A DNA stretch of 64,000 bases from G963677325 sp963810555 (GTDB taxonomy: Bacteria; Bacteroidota; Bacteroidia; Bacteroidales; Prolixibacteraceae), in NCBI GenBank assembly GCA_963810555.1, contig CAWENX010000001.1, positions 124,001-188,000 of the forward strand. Reading direction: 5' to 3'. Made by a program: the position numbers and the translations under genes. The notes under the pieces were generated by a model. That model was not told where the DNA came from, made no database searches, and saw nothing but the letters and a program-made list of their open reading frames with translations. Below, piece after piece: positions 29,005 to 37,288 of this stretch; positions within the stretch are counted from its first letter, which is position 1; each line of letters starts with the position of its first letter.

Positions 29005-29012
29005 TACATTTG
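29005..29012 (+). promoter_or_regulatory. Candidate -7 element (TACATTTG) for gltA
   Basis: TACATTTG matches TAnnTTTG and lies 21 bp before the citrate synthase start. A TTTG-type -33 element at the expected distance is not obvious. Confidence 0.5.
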
Positions 29013-29032
29013 GCAAATTAATTGACATTAAC

Positions 29033-30348
29033 ATGGATTACATTAAAAAGAAATTACTGGAAAGAGGTGTAAAAGAAAGAGCTGAAGTTAAACAGCTTAT
29101 TAACGAATTTGGAAAAAAACAGGTTGAATGTGTCAATATGGAACAGATTCTAACCGGTATGAAAGGTATGACAAGTTTATTGACAGTAACTTCAAAACTG
29201 GATCCATCAAGTGGAATCAGGTATCGAGGTTATTCAATACCCGAGTTAAGAGATTTGCTTCCCAAAGTAAACCCTGACGGTGAACCATTACCGGAAGGTT
29301 TATTTTATTTAATGTTGTTGGGAGAATTACCCACCTTCGATGATGCAATGTATCTCAGCAAGGAATGGTTAAACCGGAGCCATGTGCCTTATCATGTCAT
29401 AAAAGTAATTGAATCGATGCCGATTACAAGTAAGCCTATGACTCAATTCAGTACAGGTATCATTTCAATGGCTACAGACTCCATTTTTCAAAAAGCTCAT
29501 AGGGCGGGAATAAATAAAAACGATTACTGGGATACTACTTACGAAGATGTAATGAATCTCATAGCCCGGCTGCCTGTAATTGCTGCTTATATTTATCGGC
29601 GAAGTTTTAAAGATGGCAGTTTTATTGAACCGGATCGGAACCTGGATTGGGCTGCCAATTTTGCTCATATGATGGGTTATGACAGTGAAGAAATTTACAG
29701 GTTATTCAGAATGTATCTTTGTATTCATGCCGACCATGAGGGAGGAAATGTATCTGCGCATACAACACATTTGGTGGGATCAGCTTTAAGCAATCCTTAT
29801 TATTCCTATGCTGCTGGAATGCTTGGTTTAGCCGGGCCATTGCATGGTTATGCAAATCAGGAAGTGATGCATTGGATTCTGGAAATGCTCAAGGAAATTG
29901 GTGACCATAATGACGAAAAGTTAATTCGTGAAAAGGTTGAAGCCTATGTTCGTAAAACTATATCTGAAGGTAAAGTGATCCCAGGTTACGGTCATGCTGT
30001 ATTACGGGTTACCGATCCCAGGTTTACTGCACAGCAAAAGTTTGCTGAGAAATATATTAAGGATGATCCACTGATTAACATAGTGAATATGTTATATGAA
30101 ATAGTACCTCCGATTCTTCAGTCTCTCGGGAAAGTTAAAAATCCCTGGCCGAATGTTGACGCTTTTTCCGGATCATTATTGCATTACTATGGGATATCTG
30201 AATATTTCTTTTATACCGTTATGTTTGGAGTTAGTCGGGCCATTGGGAGTATCTGGCCCAGCTAATTTGGGACCGGATGTTAAATTTGCCTCTTGAACGC
30301 CCGTCTTCTGAAACATTAGAATGGTTTAAACAAAAGGCCGGAATGTAA
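29033..30348 (+). CDS. gltA: Citrate synthase (one frameshift near the 3' end)
   Basis: It condenses oxaloacetate and acetyl-CoA in the TCA cycle. It starts MDYIKKKLLERG. The catalytic regions are visible: LAGPLHGYANQEVMHW and PGYGHAVLR carry the two active-site histidines. The literal frame ends at 30265 with SRAIGSIWPS. Adding one G near 30250 restores GEYLAQLIWDRMLNLPLERP SSETLEWFKQKAGM and a stop at 30348, giving 438 residues, the normal size. A missing base in a G run is probably a sequence error. Confidence 0.93.
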
Positions 30349-30423
30349 TTCAATAATAATTATATGAACATTGGTATAGGGGATTTAAAAATCCCCTATT
30401 TTTATTGACAAAAGTAATATTAT

Positions 30424-32340
30424 ATGGCATTCCGGGGATTACGTGAATTTATAAAGCTGCTTGAATCAGAAAATGAACTTGTTCGCATTTCCTGTCCGGT
30501 AAATCCTGAATTGGAAATTACAGAGATTGTTGACCGTATTGTTAAAAACAGAGATCGGTCAAAAGCTTTACTCTTTGAAAATAATGGTAGTGATTTTCCG
30601 TTAATAATCAATGCGTTTGGTTCAGAAAAGCGTATGGGACTTGCTCTCAGATATGATGATTTAAATGAGGTAAGTCATGAGATTGAGAGAATGTTCAAAG
30701 TTATATCTAATCCCCCAAAAAGTTATTTGGGAAAACTGAAAATTTTGCCAATGATTTCCACCTTTTCTGCAGGGATACCTCATATTATTCGTAGTAAAGG
30801 GAAATGTCAGGAAGTAATTATGGGAAATCCTGATCTCACTAAATTACCCATATTGAAGTGCTGGCCGGCAGATGGAGGAAATTTTATAACACTTCCTTGT
30901 GTTGTTACACGGGACCCGGAAAACGGGATGCGAAATATAGGTATGTACAGAATGCAGGTTTTTGACAAAAATACCACAGGAATGCATTGGCACAAGCATA
31001 AAACGGGTGCCCGTCATTATTCTGCTTATAAGCGAAAAGGGATGAAAATGCCTGTTTCTGTCTTTCTTGGGGGAGATCCTGTTTATACTTATGCCGCTAC
31101 AGCTCCGTTACCCGATAATTTTGATGAATATTCACTTGCAGGATTTCTCCGTAAGAGAAAAGTCGAATTGGTAAAATGTATAACAAATGATTTGGAAGTG
31201 CCGTCAGACGCTGATTTTGTCATTGAAGGGTATGTTGATCCCGAAGAAGACTTGATTTGGGAGGGTCCTTTTGGTGATCATACTGGCTTTTATTCGCTTG
31301 CAGATTGGTATCCACAATTTCATGTCACTTGTATTACTCACAGGAGAGATGCTGTCTATCCCGCCACAATTGTAGGGATTCCACCTCAGGAAGATACGTA
31401 TATCGGGAAAGCCACAGAACGGTTTTTTCTGGCTCCGATGAAATTAACAATGATTCCTGAACTATTGGATATTGATTTGCCGCCTTCAGGAGTCGCTCAT
31501 AATATCACAATAGTGAAAATCAATAAAACTTATGCTGGTCAGTCCCAAAAAGTGATGAATGCGATTTGGGGAGCAGGGCAGATGATGTTTAATAAAATTT
31601 TAATCGTCACTGATGATAATGTTGATATTCATAATTACCGGGAATTGATTGGTCATGCCATTAAAGTAGTTAATCCACAGACAGACGTAATATTTTCCCA
31701 GGGGCCATTGGATGTTCTTGATCATTCGTCTGCACGTTTTGCGTTTGGTTCTAAGATGGGGATTGATTTGACAATAAAATCTGAAGAGGAAATTGTAAAG
31801 GAGAATGAACATCCGGTTGATCTTTTGAAGATTTCTGAATCAACAATGGAAGGTGTACACAAAATCCCCGGAATTTTATATGTGAACTGGAATCTTATAA
31901 AAGAAGGGATTTCTGTCCTGATTATAGGAGTAAGGAAGAATCAGGATCATTCCGTACCAACAATTGCAGATGAATTACTCTCCTTTCAGGAAATGTTGAT
32001 GGTGAAGTTCTTTCTGTTTGTTGATTCTGAATTGGATGTTTACAATTTTGAGGCAGTTAGTTGGTATGTCGCTTCGAATATTGATCCCAGCCGCGACTGC
32101 CGGATCGTAAAACCCTCACATGAGTTTGAACAGGCTCATTTAATGGTAGATGGTACACGTAAATTATCGGGTATCGACGGATTTAAAAGAGATTGGCCAA
32201 ATCCGGTCATATCTTCTCCTGAAACCATTAAAATTGTCGATCAGTTATGGCCAAAACTTGGACTTGGGGAATTTATCCCTTCGCCTTCTCTTAATTATAT
32301 GGCTCTTAAAAACGGGGATGGGGCTGTCAGTATTTCTTAA
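30424..32340 (+). CDS. UbiD-family prenyl-FMN decarboxylase
   Basis: This 638-residue protein belongs to the UbiD family of reversible, prenylated-FMN-dependent aromatic acid decarboxylases. Recognisable parts are the N-terminal MAFRGLREFIKLLESENELV, the CVVTRDPENGMRNIGMYRMQ substrate/cofactor region with MHWHKHKTGARHY, and EGPFGDHTGFYSLADWYPQF. Its length and Bacteroidota context fit the long form annotated as menaquinone-biosynthesis decarboxylase, although no other quinone gene is adjacent. It lies 75 bp after gltA. The UbiX-type partner that makes the cofactor is not in this window. Confidence 0.88.
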   Translation: MAFRGLREFIKLLESENELVRISCPVNPELEITEIVDRIVKNRDRSKALLFENNGSDFPLIINAFGSEKRMGLALRYDDLNEVSHEIERMFKVISNPPKSYLGKLKILPMISTFSAGIPHIIRSKGKCQEVIMGNPDLTKLPILKCWPADGGNFITLPCVVTRDPENGMRNIGMYRMQVFDKNTTGMHWHKHKTGARHYSAYKRKGMKMPVSVFLGGDPVYTYAATAPLPDNFDEYSLAGFLRKRKVELVKCITNDLEVPSDADFVIEGYVDPEEDLIWEGPFGDHTGFYSLADWYPQFHVTCITHRRDAVYPATIVGIPPQEDTYIGKATERFFLAPMKLTMIPELLDIDLPPSGVAHNITIVKINKTYAGQSQKVMNAIWGAGQMMFNKILIVTDDNVDIHNYRELIGHAIKVVNPQTDVIFSQGPLDVLDHSSARFAFGSKMGIDLTIKSEEEIVKENEHPVDLLKISESTMEGVHKIPGILYVNWNLIKEGISVLIIGVRKNQDHSVPTIADELLSFQEMLMVKFFLFVDSELDVYNFEAVSWYVASNIDPSRDCRIVKPSHEFEQAHLMVDGTRKLSGIDGFKRDWPNPVISSPETIKIVDQLWPKLGLGEFIPSPSLNYMALKNGDGAVSIS

Positions 32341-32459
32341 TAATTATTGTTAAGAAATATTTAAGATTCAATCAGCCGTTTTGAATGAGAAGGATGATTA
32401 TCTTTATCGTTATAAATAAGTAAATAAATTTTTTTAATTATCAGAATATTGTCAAAATA

Positions 32460-32494
32460 GTCAGATCTGTATTATGTTTATATTTTGATCTGAC
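32460..32494. promoter_or_regulatory. Inverted repeat operator candidate upstream of rubrerythrin
   Basis: GTCAGATC at 32460-32467 and its exact reverse complement GATCTGAC at 32487-32494 flank a 19-bp AT-rich core containing TTTATATTTTG, which resembles a -7 promoter element. The pair lies 17-51 bp before the start codon and could hold a repressor over the promoter, or form a hairpin in the leader. Confidence 0.5.
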
Positions 32495-32510
32495 CTAAAA
32501 TTTAAATCAT

Positions 32511-33086
32511 ATGAAAAGTATCAAAGGATCAAAAACTGAACAGAATTTGTTAAAAGCATTTGCCGGAGAATCTCAGGCAAGAATGCGTTACGATTACTTT
32601 GCGAAACAGGCAAAAAAGGATGGTCTCGAACAGATTTCTGCCTTTTTCGAAGAGACTTCAATGAATGAACGCGCTCATGCAAAACGCTTCTTCACTTTTC
32701 TTGAAGGAGGGGCAGTGGAAATTACTGCAACCTACCCGGCAGGAATAGTTGGCACAACCTTGGAAAACCTTAAAGCTGCAGCCGAAGGAGAAACTGAAGA
32801 ATGGGATGTAATTTATCCTGAATTTGCCAGGATCGCGGAAGAAGAGGGTTTTAAGGAAGTTGCAGCCGCATTCAAACTCATTGCAAAAGTGGAAAAGGCA
32901 CATGCACAGAGATATGTGACTCTTTACAATAATCTTGAGCAGGGTAAAGTATTTGAAAAGGATGGAAAAGTGACATGGAAATGCCGCAATTGTGGTTATT
33001 TACATGAAGGTGTAAAAGCTCCCTTGAATTGTCCGGCATGTCTCCATCCTCAGGCATATTTTGAATTGCAGGATTCCAATTATTGA
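32511..33086 (+). CDS. rbr: Rubrerythrin
   Basis: This 191-residue cytoplasmic non-haem iron peroxidase protects anaerobes from hydrogen peroxide. The N-terminal four-helix domain carries the di-iron ExxH-type ligands (AGESQARMRYDYFAKQA, ETSMNERAHAKRFF, IAKVEKAHAQRY). The C-terminal rubredoxin-like domain has two Cys-x2-Cys knuckles (CRNCGYLHEG and CPACLHPQAYFE). It is monocistronic, with an inverted repeat before it and a terminator after it. Confidence 0.96.
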   Translation: MKSIKGSKTEQNLLKAFAGESQARMRYDYFAKQAKKDGLEQISAFFEETSMNERAHAKRFFTFLEGGAVEITATYPAGIVGTTLENLKAAAEGETEEWDVIYPEFARIAEEEGFKEVAAAFKLIAKVEKAHAQRYVTLYNNLEQGKVFEKDGKVTWKCRNCGYLHEGVKAPLNCPACLHPQAYFELQDSNY

Positions 33087-33126
33087 TGGATATAGTCGAA
33101 AATAAAAATTACAGGAAAAGTAAAAA

Positions 33127-33151
33127 AGCTGCTCTTTAAGAGCAGCTTTTT
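33127..33151. terminator. Bidirectional terminator between rbr and trpB2
   Basis: An 8-bp perfect stem AGCTGCTC / GAGCAGCT has a 5-base loop, with an A run before and a T run after, so it can stop transcription from both converging genes. Confidence 0.9.
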
Positions 33152-33170
33152 AGTTGGTTTATATCCAAAA

Positions 33171-34538
33171 TTATTGGGGTTTGGGATAATCTTTCAAGGC
33201 TTCCAGGTTCTTGTCGATCACTTCCTGTGGAAGTTCATAATCGACAAGTTGTCCTGTCAGGTATTTGTCATATCCTACCAAATCCAGTAATCCATGTCCT
33301 GAAAAGTTAAAAACAATTGTTTTTTCCTTACCTTCTTCTTTCGCTTTTTTAGCTTCCCGAATGGCTGCTGCAATTGCATGATTAGTTTCCGGTGCCGGAA
33401 TGATCCCTTCTGTTTTGGAAAAAAGAACACCAGCTTCGAAACATTCCAATTGATGCAAAGCTATCGGGTTAATATAACCCTCCTTAACAGCAGCACTTAC
33501 CATTGGCGACATTCCATGGTATCGTAATCCCCCTGCATGAATAGGAGCAGGAATAAACCTGTGGCCGAGGCTGTACATGGGGAGGAGTGGAGTCATCTGG
33601 GCCACATCACCATTATCGTAAATAAATGGACCTTTTGTCAAAGTGGGACAAGAAGCCGGTTCAACGGCAATAACCTCAATATTGGCGCCGTGAAGTTTAT
33701 CAAGGATAAATGGAAAGGAGAGCCCTGCAAAATTGCTCCCCCCGCCGGCACAACCAATAACAATATCCGGATTCTTAATTCCCACCTTTGCTAATTGCTT
33801 TTTGGTTTCAAGTCCTATTATTGTTTGATGTAACATCACATGATTTAATACTGAGCCAAGAGAATATCGGGTTTCTCCGGTAGGATCTGTAACTGCCGCT
33901 TCAATTGCTTCTGAAATGGCAATACCCAGGCTCCCAGGAGTGTCAGGATCTGACTCAAGAATAGCCCTTCCTGCAGCAGTTTGATCGCTTGGACTTGAAA
34001 TACATGTTCCGCCCCATGTATTCATAAGCATCTTACGGAATGGCTTTTGTTCAAAACTAACCCTGACCATGAATACTTTGCACTCTAAACCGCCAATAAG
34101 GGAACAGGCAAAAGAAAGGGCACTTCCCCATTGACCTGCACCGGTTTCAGTGGTAAGCCTTTTAATACCGAATTGTTTATTATACCAGGCTTGCGGTATA
34201 GCGGTATTGGGTTTATGGCTGCCTGCTGGTGATACGCTTTCGTTTTTGTAAAATATTTTAGCTGGTGTATCAAGCGCTTTTTCTAAAGAATATGCTCTGA
34301 CTAACGGACTTGGCCTCCAAATTTTTAACAAATTTAAAACTTCTTCAGGAATATCTATCCAGCGGTCAGAGCTGACTTCCTGTTCAATCAGGTTCATTGG
34401 AAAAACAGGTGCAAGCATCTCCGGTGACACTGGTTTCCCGTCTGGCCCAAGAGGAGGTTGCATTTTTATATCTGCTCCAAGATTGTACCATTGCCTGGGC
34501 ATTTCCGATTCGTCGAGAAAAATTTTTTTCTGCTCCAT
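33171..34538 (-). CDS. TrpB2-type tryptophan synthase beta chain-like enzyme
   Basis: This PLP-dependent enzyme of 455 residues belongs to the TrpB-like (TrpB2) family, which joins indole and serine to make tryptophan. The PLP lysine is Lys109 in AGSHKPNTA; the phosphate-binding glycine loop is GCAGGGSNFAG. TrpB2 proteins usually work without the TrpA partner, and no trpA is adjacent. The upstream region contains a complete tryptophan attenuator, which ties expression to Trp-tRNA supply and strongly supports a role in tryptophan synthesis or indole salvage. Start ATG at 34538 (MEQKKIFLDESEMPRQWYNL). Confidence 0.92.
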   Translation of the reverse strand: MEQKKIFLDESEMPRQWYNLGADIKMQPPLGPDGKPVSPEMLAPVFPMNLIEQEVSSDRWIDIPEEVLNLLKIWRPSPLVRAYSLEKALDTPAKIFYKNESVSPAGSHKPNTAIPQAWYNKQFGIKRLTTETGAGQWGSALSFACSLIGGLECKVFMVRVSFEQKPFRKMLMNTWGGTCISSPSDQTAAGRAILESDPDTPGSLGIAISEAIEAAVTDPTGETRYSLGSVLNHVMLHQTIIGLETKKQLAKVGIKNPDIVIGCAGGGSNFAGLSFPFILDKLHGANIEVIAVEPASCPTLTKGPFIYDNGDVAQMTPLLPMYSLGHRFIPAPIHAGGLRYHGMSPMVSAAVKEGYINPIALHQLECFEAGVLFSKTEGIIPAPETNHAIAAAIREAKKAKEEGKEKTIVFNFSGHGLLDLVGYDKYLTGQLVDYELPQEVIDKNLEALKDYPKPQ

Positions 34539-34582
34539 TGATTCTGTTTGTTATTAGTTAAACGAATTTTAAAAATTAAAAA

Positions 34583-34609
34583 GGATATGCTGTGTAAACA
34601 GTCATATCC
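34583..34609 (-). terminator. Attenuator terminator hairpin of trpB2
   Basis: On the minus strand GGATATG (34609-34603) pairs with CATATCC (34589-34583), with inner CTG/CAG pairing, followed at once by TTTTTAATTTTT. It lies between the leader peptide and the trpB2 start codon, 44 bp before the latter. The segment CCATACCC directly after the leader stop (34642-34635) can pair with the GGATATG arm at six of seven positions and would act as antiterminator. Confidence 0.85.
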
Positions 34610-34645
34610 TTTTTGATATCTTTAAATTAATTATGGGTATGGTGT

Positions 34646-34711
34646 TTACGCCTCATGAATCATGCGGCGCCACCGCCAGACATTGCCCTCATAATTAATT
34701 CCTGTATTCAT
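34646..34711 (-). CDS. Tryptophan-rich leader peptide of the trpB2 attenuator
   Basis: This is a 21-residue open frame (ATG at 34711, TAA at 34648-34646) ending NVWRWRRMIHEA. Two Trp codons separated by one Arg codon lie just ahead of the stop. The stop codon is adjacent to the candidate antiterminator strand, so a ribosome that reaches it would cover that strand and allow the terminator to form; a ribosome stalled at the Trp codons would not. This is classic trp attenuation. The peptide is cis-acting and probably has no function of its own. Confidence 0.82.
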   Translation of the reverse strand: MNTGINYEGNVWRWRRMIHEA

Positions 34712-34729
34712 TTTTCACAAATTGTTCAA

Positions 34730-34759
34730 CAAAAATAACAATTACAATTTATCTGCAAA
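34730..34759 (-). promoter_or_regulatory. Promoter of the trp leader-trpB2 transcript
   Basis: On the minus strand TTTG (34759-34756), an 18-bp spacer and TATTTTTG (34737-34730) match the Bacteroidota promoter consensus exactly, with the same spacing as at 6481-6510. The leader ATG follows 19 bp later, so the 5' leader is very short. Confidence 0.75.
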
Positions 34760-34832
34760 AAAAATCAAAAAAAATTTACATTTATTATTTTACCGCCAAA
34801 CGAAATTGCAGTATTGAAGATTAGATTTAAAC

Positions 34833-35282
34833 CTAATTGTTCACTATATAATTAATTTCAGTAACATGTGTTACAATAGAGTAAGTTACAGGCATTGCCT
34901 TTTTATAGACAGCAGCAACACCACAATACTTATCAAGTGAAAGATTAATAGCTTTTTCCAGTTTATCATAGGGTAAATCCTTGCCCCAGAATTCATAGAT
35001 AATGTGCATGCTCGTATAATGTATTGGATGTTCTTCTGTCTGGACACCTTCAACTTTTACATTGAAATCATCAATTTCAACCCTCATTTTTGAAAGTACA
35101 GATACAACATCCATACCCGTACATCCAGCAAGCGCCACCAGCATAAGTGGCTTCGGACGAGGGCCCAGATTATGCCCGCCAACTTTTTCAGCAGCATCCA
35201 GCATAATCTTGTAACCATCCGTTTCTGCCTCAAAGGCCATACCTTTTTTCCAGGAAATATTAATCTCCTTCTTCATAAACAT
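34833..35282 (-). CDS. OsmC-family peroxiredoxin-like protein
   Basis: This 149-residue OsmC/Ohr-fold protein is typically a thiol-dependent peroxidase for organic hydroperoxides. The two conserved cysteines are seen in ALAGCTGMDVVSVLSKMR and DKYCGVAAVYKKA. It lies 10 bp downstream of thioredoxin on the same strand, so the pair forms a redox operon, with thioredoxin as a likely electron donor. A MarR regulator is transcribed divergently. Confidence 0.9.
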   Translation of the reverse strand: MFMKKEINISWKKGMAFEAETDGYKIMLDAAEKVGGHNLGPRPKPLMLVALAGCTGMDVVSVLSKMRVEIDDFNVKVEGVQTEEHPIHYTSMHIIYEFWGKDLPYDKLEKAINLSLDKYCGVAAVYKKAMPVTYSIVTHVTEINYIVNN

Positions 35283-35292
35283 ATTTCTCCCT

Positions 35293-35667
35293 TTAATTGA
35301 CTGATACTTTCAAAACATCGGTAATTGCACTTTTAAAGGTATTTTTAGGAAGTGCTCCCATAGCCATCTGAGGTTTCCCTTCAAGCGGGATGAAAAGCAG
35401 TGAAGGAATACTTTGTATGCCAAAAACAGCGGCAAGTTCCTGTTGTTCATCCGTATTTACCTTGAAAATGGTCAGTTTGTCTCCATATTCACTCTGCAAT
35501 TCTTCAAGAATCGGAGCAACCATTTTACAGGGAGCGCACCAGTCAGCATAGAAATCTATAATAGCAGGTACTTCACCTTCATATTTCCACTCATTGTTTG
35601 TCTCATAATTAAAGACCTTTTCTTTAAAAGTCTCCTTAGTTAAATGTTCAAGTGCCATAGTTTTCAT
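35293..35667 (-). CDS. trxA: Thioredoxin
   Basis: This is a 124-residue cytoplasmic thioredoxin with the active site WCAPCK in IDFYADWCAPCKMVAPILEE and the cis-Pro loop QSIPSLLFI. A short N-terminal extension (MKTMALEHLTKETFKEKVF) precedes the fold. MKTM or the internal MALEHL (35658) could be the start. It is the first gene of an operon with OsmC. Confidence 0.94.
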   Translation of the reverse strand: MKTMALEHLTKETFKEKVFNYETNNEWKYEGEVPAIIDFYADWCAPCKMVAPILEELQSEYGDKLTIFKVNTDEQQELAAVFGIQSIPSLLFIPLEGKPQMAMGALPKNTFKSAITDVLKVSVN

Positions 35668-35693
35668 TTTAAATATTTATTAGTACAAAAAAG

Positions 35694-35706
35694 ATGCCAA
35701 TAGCAA
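35694..35706. promoter_or_regulatory. Operator candidate, trx side (ATGCCAATAGCAA)
   Basis: This 13-bp sequence occurs again exactly at 35766-35778. This copy lies 27 bp upstream of the trx start, just downstream of a minus-strand TATTTTTG -7 element (35725-35718), where a bound repressor would block transcription. Confidence 0.5.
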
Positions 35707-35765
35707 TAATTGCCTTACAAAAATAATAATTAATTTTGAATAAAAAAAGTTTTTGATGAAAATAA

Positions 35766-35778
35766 ATGCCAATAGCAA
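35766..35778. promoter_or_regulatory. Operator candidate, marR side (ATGCCAATAGCAA)
   Basis: Second exact copy of the 13-bp sequence, 72 bp from the first. It lies just upstream of the marR promoter (CTTG at 35787-35790, 19-bp spacer, TAATTTTG at 35810-35817). Two copies in one divergent region suggest binding by the MarR protein encoded next door. Confidence 0.5.
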
Positions 35779-35809
35779 AAAATGCACTTGTAAATATTTG
35801 TCTTTATTG

Positions 35810-35817
35810 TAATTTTG
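35810..35817 (+). promoter_or_regulatory. -7 element (TAATTTTG) of the marR gene
   Basis: TAATTTTG matches TAnnTTTG and lies 18 bp before the marR ATG, with a TTG at 35788-35790 at a suitable distance for the -33 element. Confidence 0.55.
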
Positions 35818-35834
35818 TATAAAAAATAAAAGAG

Positions 35835-36251
35835 ATGGAAATTTCTTCCGGAATAATGGGTATCATTTATGAGATGAAGAAGAAGTGTGCTTATATCGAT
35901 CAGCAGCTCATGGATGAATTGAATCTTACACAATCCGAGTTGCTCTTCTTTTCTTCACTCGATAGCTGTAAAGTAATAAACAGCAACGAACTCGCAAAGA
36001 ATATGGGTCTTTCTCCATCACGGGTAAGCCGCGTTGTCGATAAACTTGTCATAGGAGGTTATCTTGACCGTGATATTGATTCTTCTGACCGGAGAGCTAT
36101 TACTCTTTGTCTTACTTCCAAAGGAAAGGAAGTCAAAGCTTCCATTGACAGGGAAAGAATTCAATGTGAAGAGAAATTACTGAATGTCGTTCCAAAAGAA
36201 GAAGTCGAAAAACTGCGCGAGATCATAGGGAAAATAATCGAGGCAGTCTAA
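35835..36251 (+). CDS. MarR-family transcriptional regulator
   Basis: This is a 138-residue winged-helix protein. The recognition helix region is ELAKNMGLSPSRVSRVVDKL and the wing is DRDIDSSDRRAITLCLTSKG, typical of MarR. Cys residues occur at position 18 (KKKCAYIDQQL) and in LDSCKVI, so redox sensing of the OhrR kind is possible but unproven. It is divergent from the trx-osmC operon and sits beside a duplicated operator candidate. Confidence 0.9.
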   Translation: MEISSGIMGIIYEMKKKCAYIDQQLMDELNLTQSELLFFSSLDSCKVINSNELAKNMGLSPSRVSRVVDKLVIGGYLDRDIDSSDRRAITLCLTSKGKEVKASIDRERIQCEEKLLNVVPKEEVEKLREIIGKIIEAV

Positions 36252-36277
36252 ATTCTGATCATGTTAATTGTCTGTCT

Positions 36278-36775
36278 TTATTCATTTCTGTTCATCTTTG
36301 GTTTTATGGGAATCCAAATCTCTTCTTCTGAATCAGGATCATCCTTTTTGTATTTTTCTCCCAGCAAATCAAAGTGAGGCCGTGAGTCAATATCATATTC
36401 AGAATCAGGAAGCCAGTTGTTAAAAATATAGCCAAACGTTTGAGGACCTCTTTTCGCTTCCCCTTTGTGAATAAAGACAGTATACAAACCACCTTCTAAT
36501 GTGAAGGGTTCCATATTTTCAGGAATCGTTTCAAAGTCTGATACCTCCACTGCAGCCCATTTTTCAAATTCAGACTCGGGATTAAAATTCATAAAATCAA
36601 AGGAGGGATCAAATACTTTAAGATTAAATAAATCATTCGATACACTGTTTCTTATTTCTTTCCGATGAGGCATAAAGCCATGCCACAATTCATAAGTACG
36701 ATCGTTCGATAAACTCATCCTGAGCCTTTTACCGATCAGTTTCTTTTCACCCAATATTTCAATTCTCGGTATCAT
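36278..36775 (-). CDS. GyrI-like / effector-binding domain protein
   Basis: This 165-residue cytoplasmic protein looks like a stand-alone AraC effector-binding (GyrI-like) domain. The usual features are visible: KLIGKRLRMSLSNDRTYELW at the start, the VEVSDFETIPENMEPFTLEGGLYTVFIHKG strand region (read in parts) and the C-terminal DSRPHFDLLGEKYKKDDP SEEEIWIPIK. Such domains bind small molecules. There is no DNA-binding domain attached. It is followed by a DUF2007 gene on the same strand upstream. Confidence 0.82.
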   Translation of the reverse strand: MIPRIEILGEKKLIGKRLRMSLSNDRTYELWHGFMPHRKEIRNSVSNDLFNLKVFDPSFDFMNFNPESEFEKWAAVEVSDFETIPENMEPFTLEGGLYTVFIHKGEAKRGPQTFGYIFNNWLPDSEYDIDSRPHFDLLGEKYKKDDPDSEEEIWIPIKPKMNRNE

Positions 36776-36843
36776 CTCATAATAATAAATGCTTTATGAA
36801 GTTTCTTCTGTCATTTATCTTTTAAAAAGACGAACTGCTTCCG

Positions 36844-36878
36844 TTCTCCCGTCTCCTTTCTCCATTCTCTATTCCGGA
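36844..36878. repeat. 7-bp-period array, unit TTCTCCN
   Basis: Units at 36844 (TTCTCCC), 36851 (GTCTCCT), 36858 (TTCTCCA), 36865 (TTCTCTA) and 36872 (TTCCGGA) are 7 bp apart. The array covers the stop codon of the DUF2007 gene, so its last codons run into the array. The motif is the same as at 243-284. Confidence 0.75.
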
Positions 36879-37108
36879 TTATTCTCCAGAAACTCCCTGA
36901 TAATCGGTTCCGCTTTATTTAAGTCTGATTGTTGAATGTAAAGATCAATGGCTGACGGGACACCGCTTACGAATCCTGCCGAAAGTCCCGCATCAAAATC
37001 ATTCTGAATCATGCATTGGATTTCAGCCTGTTCCAGTTCACCCTTCAAAAGAATTACCGATATTTCACTTCCGGTATAAATCCTGACCAATTCGTTTTTA
37101 TCTTTCAT
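36869..37108 (-). CDS. DUF2007 domain protein (putative signal-transducing)
   Basis: The 79-residue protein fits the small DUF2007 family: LVRIYTGSEISVILLKGELE (first strand and helix), ciMIQNDF-type centre, and the C-terminal DLYIQQSDLNKAEPIIREFL. Related proteins are annotated as putative signal-transducing proteins without a known partner. The stop codon lies at the edge of a 7-bp repeat array. Confidence 0.85.
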   Translation of the reverse strand: MKDKNELVRIYTGSEISVILLKGELEQAEIQCMIQNDFDAGLSAGFVSGVPSAIDLYIQQSDLNKAEPIIREFLENNPE

Positions 37109-37288
37109 TAGATTGTCTTTTTCTTAAAATAACATAAATCAAATATACTTGTTTTATCCGATGATTTTATCGAATCGTTTTATTTGCGTTAATGTTTATT
37201 GCATTTATTCATTAAATACTGAAAATGTCTTAACTTTAGTTGAAGAATTGCTGGTCCATTAAATTGAAGATTGAGAAGCATAAAAAGA

